A stretch of DNA of 64,000 nucleotides, from contig CM056376.1 of the NCBI GenBank assembly GCA_029718625.1, positions 22,512,701 through 22,576,700 of the forward strand. Reading direction: 5' to 3'. A program made the translations under genes and the position numbers. Shown piece after piece: positions 51,509 through 61,473 of the stretch (the stretch's first letter is position 1; each line of letters begins with the position of its first letter). This DNA is from Synaphobranchus kaupii. Taxonomy: Eukaryota > Chordata > Actinopteri > Anguilliformes > Synaphobranchidae. The notes under the pieces were generated by a model. It worked only from the letters and a program-made list of their open reading frames with translations, did no database searches and had not been told where the DNA came from.

Positions 51509-51771
51509 CCCTTACAAAACTGGATAGTTTGCTGCAAACATGCAGCTAATATGTAGCACATTTGCCACAAACTAAATTGTTTTCCACAAAATGTTGCCAG
51601 AGGTTTGCTAGACTTTGCCAGGAGTGGTGAAATTCTGATGAACTTCTTGCAACAATGGCAGTTCCCACAAAGCTAATTTGCATGTGAAAGTAATGAGCTT
51701 GCTGCAAACCTGCGGCAACAATACCAAAGGTTTGACGCAAATTTTCCAGAAGGCCTATATTTTTGTGAGGG
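51509..51771 (-). mobile_element. CCCTTACAAAA-ended MITE, copy 2
   Basis: This is a reverse-complement copy of 39786-40046, similar over its full length with small indels. Shared blocks include CACATGCAAATTAGCTTT and TTTGTGGAAAACAATTTAGT. Ends are CCCTTACAAAA and TTTTGTGAGGG. An open frame across it (51546-51836 minus) reflects the shared repeat, not a gene. Confidence 0.78.
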
Positions 51772-54633
51772 TTGGTCGCAGGAATATTTAGTACTATTTT
51801 GCTGTTACCTATTACAGAACACCCATTGCACGTCAATGTACTTGGTCATGAACTTTTAATAAATATTCTCAAATACTTCAGCATGGAATATTTTGGCTTC
51901 AACAGTCAGGCATCAAATGTGTTACGAATATGGAGCTGAATATCTTTTGAGTCTAAGTTTTTGTAGTTAAACTAATTTTTTATCATCACAGCGAGGTTTC
52001 CTGACCCACGCAGGTAGCATCTGACTTCAGATACCCTATGTACTGTTCTGTTGTATTCCTCAAGGGCTGCAGTCAAAAAGGTTGCAGGCCGGCTGTAAAT
52101 CATCAGCTGCTTAGGAACGGGGCTGGCTCCTGTACAGACCTAATTAGTGCAAACATCTGAAAGCTGACATGAAATGTGTGGATTGAAAGCTGGCTCTTCC
52201 CCAGGCACGTGGGCAAAGAGGGCCCTCTTTTCAGTTCTCACGGTCAATATGGCGGATGAGCGAAAAGCTGGAACTCCTTGGAACGCATTGTGTCCTTGGT
52301 GTGCTGATAGTCAAAACAACATAGCAAAACTACAAGCAGCCCGTGGAGCTGTGTCAGCTTATGTAAGCCCCGTACTCTGTATGGCCCGTATCCAGCTCTG
52401 GACAAACTACTACGCATCGGGAGTTAGATGATATATCCTTGTAGTTTCCAGCGCCACAGTTCCACCCCACTGGAAACAGCATTACCAATCATTCTGCCCA
52501 GTGGTGGCAATGTCCCGCTCCCATCATGGTGTAGAGCCACCAAACCCATTCCTCCTGCCCATTCCTTCACACCATCTACGTAAATCCCTGAATCCCCAAA
52601 ACCTGCTTAATTTCTTCCCCCGTACTGACACCTGAAAATAGATTCCCTATTGCCACTGTGTCTGCTTCTTTATATATTCTGCATGGTAATTTTGGCCAAT
52701 TTGGATGTCCCCCTGCTCTGTTTACAGTCACTATTGTCTTGCTAAAATAAAATGTACTCATTAGTGCCAGAATATCACCCCAGTGTCCAGTGTTGTCATT
52801 AGCAAAGGAAAAAGCCGCCTCTTAATTGAACCTACTTATAGTCATTCCAGAAATTTCCCATCAATTCAAGGATGTGCTGCCACAATTATGGGCAGTGGTA
52901 TACTGGAATAAGTAATCTGGTCTGCACGGGCATACTAAGAATTTGGGGTGCATAATGTGGAATTTTCCGATATCAATAGCAGATGTTTGGCTGGCCACAT
53001 TGCCCGATGACGATGGGATAGCTCCCTGTTTTGCATTACAGCATGAATGAAAATGGCAACCAAGTTTCCACATTCATCGAACAAATGCCAGATGAGCACA
53101 TACATCATGTAACAAATTGAACTCGTATTAGAAAATATTTAAACTTGCTTATGAATCTAGAGAGCTAGTGAGTAAAGCTAACCCCCTAAAGCTTTGCCTA
53201 TGAGTTTGGCTGATAAAAATAATTGTAAAATAAATATTAAAAAGAAGTACAGGTGCCTATGACTAGGCTACTTTTCAGTATGGAATTTCCAATTCATTTA
53301 CAGCACCAGCAGCACATTGAAATGCCTCTCTGGCACGTTTATGTTGCATCATCATATCAGCCCACCATATCTACCATAATCTTAGTTTATTAGCCGATGC
53401 CTATACATTTGGTTTACGCTATTATTGGATACAGATAAGACCCCGATGTCATCATGCATCCTTAGTTAGACACATCTATTCCCTCAGTTAAGTCATGATT
53501 GCTCTAGAGCTATTTCAGCTACACTATACTGCACCCAAATTAAAGGGAAAAAAACGATATCCTATTAGCTATAGCTTATTGATTCAAGAAGAGGAATGAA
53601 AGGAAATGGTTTCTTCTCTCAAAGGGGAAAATTGGAAAGGCTCCTGAATGATTGTTTCATTTTGCCTGTGCTGTTCATTTCAGCTTCAATACCTTGACTG
53701 TTGTTCTCAGAGAATTGAGCTTATCCGTTTTTTTTATTTTTTTATTTTTTCTGAAGAGATCAAAGCAGGCTTTGTGTACGTCCCAAATACTGACAGAGAG
53801 ATAAAGGTAAGGGTGAGTGTTTGGTTATGTTGTAACTGAGTGAGAGAGACTGAGTGAGAGACTATCATACATATATGGTATATATACTCTTTCCTCTGAG
53901 GTCGACCCGTGCTCCACTCTGCCAGACACGGGTCCACATGTTCTCTGAGGTGCTTGTCAGAAGAATAGTGATCACCTCACTTGCACTCGATCCCCTCTTC
54001 AGTCCAGCCCTTCCTGCCTCTGTACGCCTGGTTTACAGACACCCTTCCCCCCCATTTGAAATGGTGTGAATTTAAAATTGGGAAAAAAACTCCAGCGTAT
54101 TGGCCTGAGCTGGAGAGATGTCGAAGCGTGAATGACAGGGCGTGTCATTATTCATTGGCTTTAGGTGGGCATGCCTTGCTTCTGGAGGAGTCTGCCGTGC
54201 ATCTGCACTCAACGCACAAGTTAACACTGCTCCTATTCAACTGATGTGCACTTGAGTGTTCTGACATTACATTTGCCAACAGGGGGTGAAGCAGACATCA
54301 TGTCATAACGCCTGTCTGTTTGTCTGTCTGTCAGTCTGTGGGGACCATAGTGTTATGGAGTCATGTTATCGGTGGCAGAGGCATTCTGTAATCCACTCTA
54401 TTTCTCCACTGCACTGCAGCTTACGGTTGAATGTCCATGTTTAATAATATAAAATATATTTCTTTATCGCAAGTATTTAAAGCAAGTGCTGTTTTGTATA
54501 TTACTTAACTGGCTTCAGATCCACTGAAGTCTCAATGCTATTCCTCTGAATTTCCCTGAACAATAGTGACAGTTTGAACATGTCAGAATGTGTTTGTCAT
54601 ATTGTTACTCTCTCTCTCTCTCTTGCTTTCTAG

Positions 54634-54723
54634 AGTCGGAAACATGCGAACAAAGTGCGGCTGTATTACATGTTGCATCCAGCGGATGGAGGTTGCCCTG
54701 CCAAGAAACTCAGAACAGATAAT
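54634..54723 (+). CDS. zmat4: ZMAT4 second coding exon (residues 35-64)
   Basis: Thirty codons continue ZMAT4, starting [16 protein letters not shown] and ending KKLRTDN. The exon supplies His38, completing C-x2-C-x12-H-x5-H of the first matrin-type finger, followed by the basic KVRLYY segment and a Gly/Cys/Pro/Lys linker typical of this protein. A run of TCTCTC and TTGCTTTC leads into the acceptor TAG at 54631-54633. The donor AAT|gtaagt at 54724 is near consensus. Phase is 0 at both ends, which matches the upstream exon. The protein is normally around 230 residues with further fingers, so most of the coding sequence lies beyond this window. No third exon was recognised before 64000. Confidence 0.95.
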
Positions 54724-56087
54724 GTAAGTACATTTTTGCCGTTTTCTTCTCTCAAAATTTTACATTGCACTAACACTTATCTTCTGTGAGTACAGCAGAT
54801 AGCACATAAATAATGCATCGCTTAAATCAAGTTATCCACAGCGCCAGTATTTTTTTCTTCTTCTTTTTAATGGAATTCTGTGCAACTAATCGCTATGGCT
54901 ACGCCTTTACCGATGAAACTCAAAGATGCGGAATGTCGGAATTGGTTCCCATCGAGCGAAAGTGATGCGTTGAGAATTCGACTCCTTTATGCAAAACAAC
55001 CGCAAACTTTCTCTCCTCTTATAAAGAGGAACACAGTTGTGACACGTTGTGTCTGCGGATTGCAGCGGGCAAGCGGTCGGAATGAAATGTGTGGGTAAGC
55101 GGTCGGAATAAAATGTGTAGGTAGGTAGTGAGCATTATGACAGCATGAGCATGTTTGAGGAATGGAAGGATGAAGGCTGGAATCTGCTCATTATGGAAAA
55201 GCCTGAGTTTCATGACTGACAGGATAACTCATTAAGGCTATATGGCTTTGGCTTGTGTAGGAATCAGCTGTGGCCTCGGAGCCTCAATGCGTCCCATCTG
55301 CATTTCTTTGGATTTGAAGTGAGGGGGTTGAGACATTTCATTCTTTTGCGCAGCAAAGGTCTTTGTGAAGTGAGTTTGCTGCAAAAAGTGATTCCCAGAT
55401 TCTAAAATAAGGGTTTCTATATTCTATACTTCTCATCTTATGAAGTTTTTCCACGCGCTGTTTTTCGAAGCTATATCTCAGGTGCATGTGTGATGCATCC
55501 TGTGAACCTTGACTCATGAGATTCCCCTCGCTGTGCCTTATCAATGAAATGTCTTTGCCTCTAAGAGGAAGCGCATCCCTTGAGAATTATCACACACATG
55601 TACCTCGAGATGTGCAACGATGACAGAAGATTGGCAGCTTCAGATAATCTACCAGTTTTTTTCCGTTGATCTTTCCGTCGTGACACGCTTGATTAGTTTT
55701 TACTTTTTAGATTTTTGTTATTTCAAGGTTGTCAAATAGAGAGGTCCAGGCTGCCGGTCTGTGGGGGCTATAATAATGTGGGGGGGACTGGGAGCAAGGC
55801 TGAGTTTGCCATGTCAGGTCGCGCGGGCCGACTGCTGGAATTATCTCCGCTTGCCATCTATCAATTTGGGAGGTGTCACCCTGGCTTGATAAGGCCTCAC
55901 AAACACAGTGATTAGAGGGGAGATTTCCACTGCCTGTCTGCACTCTACTTCATCTGGAGTATCAGAGAGGGTGATTAGAGTTCATCACAGGGAGACACGG
56001 TGAAATCCTTGCCTGTCGATATCCGGGGTCGCAGGCCAAATAAGAAAAAGAACCTCTGTCTACTTGTAAACACCACATAGGGCTCTA

Positions 56088-56570
56088 TCTTGGCGATCTT
56101 AGTGCTTGATCTAAAACGCATGGCGCAAGTGCATTTAGGGCGTGTCCAAGTCCACTTTTACTAGTTAGACGGTGTGTTATTTGAGCACTAAGTACGGGGC
56201 AAGGTACAAATGGGCTGAACCTAGTCTCTTCATTAATTATAGGTGTGTCTTGGGTGTAACATGCAATAAACCAATCAAAATGTCATATCCCATTCCCTTA
56301 AAAAGCCTGCTTTTCCACCTTGGCGGATCGCTTATATGACGGCGAAACAGACATGCCCGTGCTTGTGTAGTTAAAGCGCGCGAGCAAGGAATAGACTATA
56401 TGGATCAATAGTAGGCTATGATCAATATTATCCGGACTCACCATTATGACATGTTTTGATATATACAATAATAATCTTTAACATTAGGATTTAACACCGG
56501 CACAGGTTCCCGATAATTCCCGACAGTGCTGTTATTTTAGAAAATATATGCGGTTTAGCAACTAATAGCA
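56088..56570. mobile_element. Truncated second copy of the GGGCCCTATCT element
   Basis: The sequence is clearly similar to the left 400-480 bases of the element at 46548. It starts AGGGCTCTATCTTGGCGATC and shares long blocks such as TCATTAATTATAGGTGTGTC and AACATGCAATAAACCAATCA. Similarity fades after the block ending AAAATATATGCGGTT near 56565, and the matching right end is not adjacent. The copy is more diverged at its very end and lacks an obvious target duplication. Confidence 0.85.
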
Positions 56571-56905
56571 TTGTGTTGAATAGTGTGTTTAGACCACTGC
56601 TTAATTCGATTTTTTACTTAAGGCTGGCTGCCTACACAGAAGCAAACACAAGCATACAGATTCTCCACAATAATTTTGAAGTCCTAACCCTCTGTGGGAG
56701 GCCTTGTTTGGCTGTCTCATTACAAGGCTGAACCAACCAGGTGTCCAAGGCCCTGATGGAATATGATCCCTGTTCCCTGTCCCCTGTCCCTTGTCCACTC
56801 AGACCCCTGTTCACTATGTGCCCTGTCCCCTCACTTTACCAGCAGTGTGCGAAAGGAATCCTGCAAAACTCTTTCCAAACTAGTGAGGAAGTAGTTCATA
56901 ATGTA

Positions 56906-58377
56906 CTGTGCCCTCCACAATTATTGGCACCCCTGGTAAAGATGGGTAAAAAGGGTTATAAAAAATTCACCTTTTGGTGAATTAGCTTAATCTCACACTG
57001 AAAAAATGAGAAAAATCCAACCTTTAATTCAAGTAAATTTATTCTGAGAAATAAAAAAAAAACCCTCATCAAAAAATAATTATACCACCCCTAGAAGTTC
57101 TTATGAACAAAATGTAACTGAAGCATTTTTTTCATTCATATTTTACTTTTTAAAGTTGATCAGAGTGTTTAGGAACTTTCAAGTAGTAATCCATGACTTC
57201 CTGTTTCAAATGAGGGAAAGTGTGGTGAGCTTCATAAGTCAGGGAATGGCTATAAAAAATAGCTACTCATCTGAAAATGCCCATATCTACCGTTAGGGCA
57301 ATACTTAAAAAGTTCAAAGCAACTGGAACTGTTACAAACTTGCCTGGAAGAGGACCCAAGTTTATTTTGCCCCCACGCACAGTGAGGAGGATGGTAAGAG
57401 AGGCAAAAAAATCCCCAAGGATCACTGTTGGAGAATTACGGAGGAAAGTAGCATCTTGGGGTCATCAAATCTCCGAAACTACCATTAGACGTCACCTCCA
57501 TGCCAACAAATTATTTGGAAGGCATGCCAGAAAAAAGCCTTTCCTGTCATTTCACCACAAACGTAAGCGCCTGGAGTTTGCTAAAGGCTATTGGAACTTT
57601 GACTGGAACTGTGTTCTATGGCCAGATGAAACGAAAATTTAGCTTTTCGGCAACCAACACTCAAGGTGGGTTTGGCGTAAAAAGAAGGATGGCTATACCA
57701 AAAATAACCTGATCCCCACTGGTGGAGGTTCCGTGATGTTGTGGGGCTGTTTTTCCTCCAAAGGCCCTGGGAACCTTGTTAGGGTACATGGCATCATGAA
57801 CTCCATGAAATACCGGGAAATTTTAAATCTGAATCTGGCTGCCTCTGCCAGGAAACTAAAACTTGGTCGTTGTTGGATCTTCCAGCAGGACAATGATCCA
57901 AAACATACGTCCAAATCAACACAAAAATGGTTAACTGAACACAAAATCAAGCTTCTGCCATGGCCATCTCAGTCCCCTGACCTAAACCCCATTGAAAGTC
58001 TGTGTGCTGAGCTGAAGAGGAGAGTGCACAAGAGAGGACCTAGGACTCTGGATGATCTGGAGAGATTCTGTAAAGAGGAATGGTCTCAGATTCCTTGCTC
58101 TGTATTCTCCAACCTTATTAGATGTTACGGGAGAAGACTCAGTGCTGTTTTATTGGCAAAGGGAGGTTGTACAAAGTATTAAATGCAGGGGTGCCAATAA
58201 TTGTGGCAACGTGGTTTTGTTCAAAATAATTATTTCTTGATATGAGATTTTTTTTTCTCAGAATAAATTTACTTCAATTAAAGGTTGGATTTTTCTAATT
58301 TTTTCAGTGTGAGATTAAGCTAATTCACCCTTTTTACTCATCTTTACCAGGGGTGCCAATAATTGTGGAGGGCACTG
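56906..58377 (+). mobile_element. Near full-length Tc1-like transposon with long inverted repeats
   Basis: This is a 1,472-bp element flanked by TA (56904-56905 and 58378-58379). The terminal inverted repeats are about 150-160 bp, spanning roughly 56906-57064 and 58228-58377, starting CWGTGCCCTCCACAATTATT. Each arm carries an outer and an inner conserved block, the IR/DR arrangement common in fish Tc1 elements. Inside is a transposase gene in the plus orientation, described separately. It lies in ZMAT4 intron 2 in the sense orientation. Confidence 0.95.
57205..58182 (+). pseudogene. Tc1-family transposase, inactivated
   Basis: This is the cut-and-paste transposase of the surrounding element. 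The frame from the Met at 57277 contains the second DNA-binding domain (PISTVRAILKKF; GRGPKFILPPRTVRRM), the first catalytic Asp in WPDETKI, the GGGSVMLWGCF strand, the second Asp in QQDNDPKHTS, and Glu in PDLNPIESL (a DDE catalytic triad). It ends KGGCTKY. A single TAG at 57640-57642, immediately after DETKI, interrupts it; frame is kept on both sides, so it is a point nonsense change. Upstream of 57277 the family-typical N-terminal helix is readable (HKSGNGYKK) only in another frame, which suggests a one-base loss in the A-run near 57255. The copy is therefore dead, but with few lesions. Confidence 0.9.
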
Positions 58378-58504
58378 TATATGTTTTTTTTTATTGAGAA
58401 TGTCAGTCAGTTTACATATGATGATGGTTACGAAGTGTAGATTATGAATTAACGTAGAATTAACAAAAATAAAAAGAGAGTAGTTCATAATATATAAGCA
58501 TAAG

Positions 58505-59034
58505 CATATGTCTTGTACTTAATCCAGAACTATGTTCCTGCTCGACCACTTCGCTCTTCTACAGCAGGGAGACTCGCACTTCCCCCCCTCCGTGTCAACG
58601 GCTCTCGCTCGTCCCGACTGCAGAGTTTTTCCACCTTAGCTCCTCAGTGGTGGAATGAACTTCCCATTCCCCTACGTTCTACTCGAACCCTGCTTGCATT
58701 CCGTCGAGGCCTGAAGACACACCTCTTCAGACTCCACCTTGACTGATATTCTAACCTAGGAATATCAGTTCCCTGTGTTTACTAGTTCTCTGTGTTTTCC
58801 TGTCTGTTATAGTTTATAATAGTAGTTAGAATAGAAGTCTAGTATAGCTGATTTACCCACAGCTTACTGTGAACTACAGTCACGTTCATTACTAGGGATA
58901 GCTGCTACATTATGGGAAGGATGTGCTTTGTCTTGTCTGTTCTGTAGTGATCTTGATGATGTCTCTGTATGCACTTATTGTACGTCGCTTTGGATAAAAG
59001 CGTCTGCTAAATAAATGAATGTAATGTAATGAAT
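58505..59034 (+). mobile_element. L2-type LINE, 5'-truncated 3' end
   Basis: The open frame 58513-58746 encodes the extreme C-terminus of a non-LTR reverse transcriptase: APQWWNELPIPLRSTRTLL followed by FRRGLKTHLF, the C-terminal signature of L2/CR1-like and related fish LINEs. A 3' UTR follows, ending in GTCGCTTTGGATAAAAGCGT and CTGCTAAATAAATGAATGTA with a short ATGTA-type tail repeat, the standard fish L2 3' end. Reverse transcription normally starts at the 3' end, so loss of everything upstream is expected. The 5' boundary is approximate. Confidence 0.88.
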
Positions 59035-61460
59035 GTACTACAAGTTTACTTCAGGGTTACTTCCTAAAATTGTCGGATGAGTGCACAGTTCTGTGGAAGA
59101 GGCCGTGAAGGGATCATATTCGGTCACGGTCCATGTTTCAAAGTGTCTGCTATTTAAATATTTCTACTCTGCATCCGGGAGTGTCCTTTCCCCTCAATGA
59201 TGGATCATTTTTAAAGCAGTTTGCAATTTACTTGTGTGCTTAAAATCAGTCAGTGAAGTCGGACCGTGCCTTCGTGGAGGTTTTATTATGGCTTCGCGCG
59301 TTGTTATGACTGCCTGACTTACACTCGGAGGATTAGCATAAAGGCTGTTTTTATATCTGTTCATGTACTCGACAGGCTTGCTCCAAATCAGCACTTTTCC
59401 AAACCGGGGGGCTTGAGGGGAATTAAGCGGAGGTGAAAGCAATTATTTTTCCAGTACGCTACCTTTTAGGACAGTTTAAAGATGTGTTGCGTGGCAGTCG
59501 GGAGGAATCAGCGTGTCCTGTGCATCCCGGGCACGCTCTCTCTGGACATCGGTGCGCAGAGCGGCGTGCCGGGTCACCGTAGCAGCTGTTGTACTTCCAC
59601 GCTCAGCGCCCGGGCGGTATTGAAATGCCAGCGGCGCATCTCGACGGCGCGTCAGACTATTAAGTCTCAAAAAACAACTGCACCAGTGGACCTTCACCCA
59701 CGTCTCGTGCAGTGGGGCTTTTAATGCGCTTTTTCACTGGGGACGGTGGGAATTTGAGCTCTTGCGCGTCACTTTCATCAAGAGTAAAGGGACGGGAGCT
59801 GAGAGAAGTTCAGATGTGTCGACCAAAGCTTTATGGATCGCAATCACTTCCGTGTAGTTTGACTTATTCCTTTTTTTCTTGTTTTATCTTTTGGGAGTTT
59901 ATGCTCTTATAGGAAGTATGTCATTTTTATTTGAGATGCCAGCTCAGTGTTTATGGGGCTGCTGTTTGCAGTATTTATTGTGTTTCCCCCCCTCCAGAAC
60001 ATGGTGACAAATGCTGGCATTGCACTCCCACACAATGCTGGCATTGAGCATCTGACACGTCTACTGCAGCACTGACCAGCTTATTGCCTTGCAGCCGTCT
60101 CCAGCGGGGTCGCTGTGACATTGTCGGATATTCTGATGTGCTCGGAAATGCTTGAATATTGAATTTTCTTAGAGGAAACAACATTTGTTTTTATCTCGCC
60201 GGGGACAGGTTTTCTATTTCCGGGAAATGGCACAGGAGATTGATTTATTTCGGGCTGTCACATTCAATAATAAGGATCCAAATGCTGAAAGGTGTGTACT
60301 ACCAAGTATCAAGCACTACTGTAACCACCACATGGCTATTAAGTAATGTTAGAAACGCTAATTCACCATTATTAGAAAGCACTATGAGAGTTTTGCCAAA
60401 TTCCTATAGTTACATGTGAGGGTTGCGACACAGCTGCAGGTCCAATCTCCAATCAGCCTGTTGTAACCAACTTACCCATGCAGAAGGTAACTCACACAGT
60501 CTACCGGGCCTGAGTCACTATGCCAGCAACAGGCTGGCTACCAATGTAATGAGCTGCTATACCTCAGTAGGCAGAGTAGTGTGGAGCAGCAGCAGAGAGG
60601 AGCATTACCCTGTCCATCTGTTCTGTACAAATCAGCCAATGGCATTGGTTACTAATAGGTACATGGCCCCCCAAGGACACTTAAAATCTCCCCCAGCTTC
60701 TAAGGCTGTAACTCGATGCACAAGCCATTAGAGTGGATACAATTAGCGACTGGGGAAGACTTTTGCACTGATTAAATATCCCCTCTGAGCCCCACTTCTG
60801 TTTAATTAGCAGTGTTTAAATCAACCCCCGTGCCTCAACTTTCCAGGGACAGGAGAGCTCTTATTTCAGTAGCACCGAAAGTGCAGGGCGCGCTAACATT
60901 ATCGGCCTAGATCTTTGAGTTAGTGCATGTAACAACACTCCTGAATGGGTCTAGGAAGTCTCCCTCTTGGCACACATGCTCCGTTTTCCATTAAACACTG
61001 TTAAACACTTTTTTCAATTAGTGCTTTCTCAATCTTGGGCCTGGAGAAAATCTTGGGTTGTTTTTCTGTCCTCCATCACCAAGGAGTCACCGACCGAAGC
61101 CTCTATTTCACTCCACGTGTTAAACGATCATTCCGTTAATTGCAGAATTTTAAAACTTGTTGCCCTGCTACGAAGTAAAATACAACGTATTTTCCTAAAT
61201 GTGTGACTTTAAAAAATCTGCTATTGTTTAACATGCCAATGCTAAAAAGGGTCATTTGGCCAATATTGGTGTGCAAAACCACAACCATTGTATTGTTAAT
61301 CATTCAGTTACTACTTAATCAGGAACATGAGAAGGAAAACAACGCAGTTTGTTGACACTTATGCGTAGGGCTCAATGTATTGTATTAGACAATTCTGTGT
61401 AAACAATTGTGGGCCCTATCTATATTAGAAACTCAGCACTCTCTTTTTGGTTGTTAGTAT

Positions 61461-61473
61461 GTTGCTAGGCAAC
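61461..61473. promoter_or_regulatory. RFX X-box motif
   Basis: GTTGCTAGGCAAC matches the RFX consensus RYYNYY-N(1-3)-RRNRAC, with self-complementary arms GTTGC/GCAAC. The site lies in ZMAT4 intron 2. Function is not shown by sequence alone. Confidence 0.4.

Larger units (their letters stand above)
34045..54633 (+). other. zmat4: ZMAT4 intron between coding exons 1 and 2
   Basis: This is a 20,589-base phase-0 intron, gtaaag...tctag. It contains only mobile-element remnants, microsatellites and AT-rich unique sequence; the main elements have their own entries. I found no other gene on either strand. The open frames here are short, do not resemble known proteins and mostly overlap repeats. Unassigned stretches of more than 300 bases include 35325-37076, 37297-39460, 41178-43820, 43868-44693, 45121-46515 and 51772-53758. 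I see nothing specific in them. Confidence 0.9.

Noticed and set aside
52174..52431. 85-codon frame including an in-frame ATGGCGGATGAG
   Set aside because: The Met context looks like a good start, but the translation has no known domain and lies inside the ZMAT4 intron without splice signals that connect it.
56891..58491. Identical 12-base GTAGTTCATAAT at 56891-56902 and 58480-58491 flanking the Tc1 element
   Set aside because: The Tc1 element has its own TA flanks, and the second copy lies 100 bases beyond its end. A 12-base match is not enough to claim an outer insertion; it is probably chance.
59480..59760. CpG-rich segment in intron 2 as a promoter or gene
   Set aside because: CpGs are frequent, but no TATA, CCAAT or spliced coding frame was recognisable, and the overlapping open frames show no domain.
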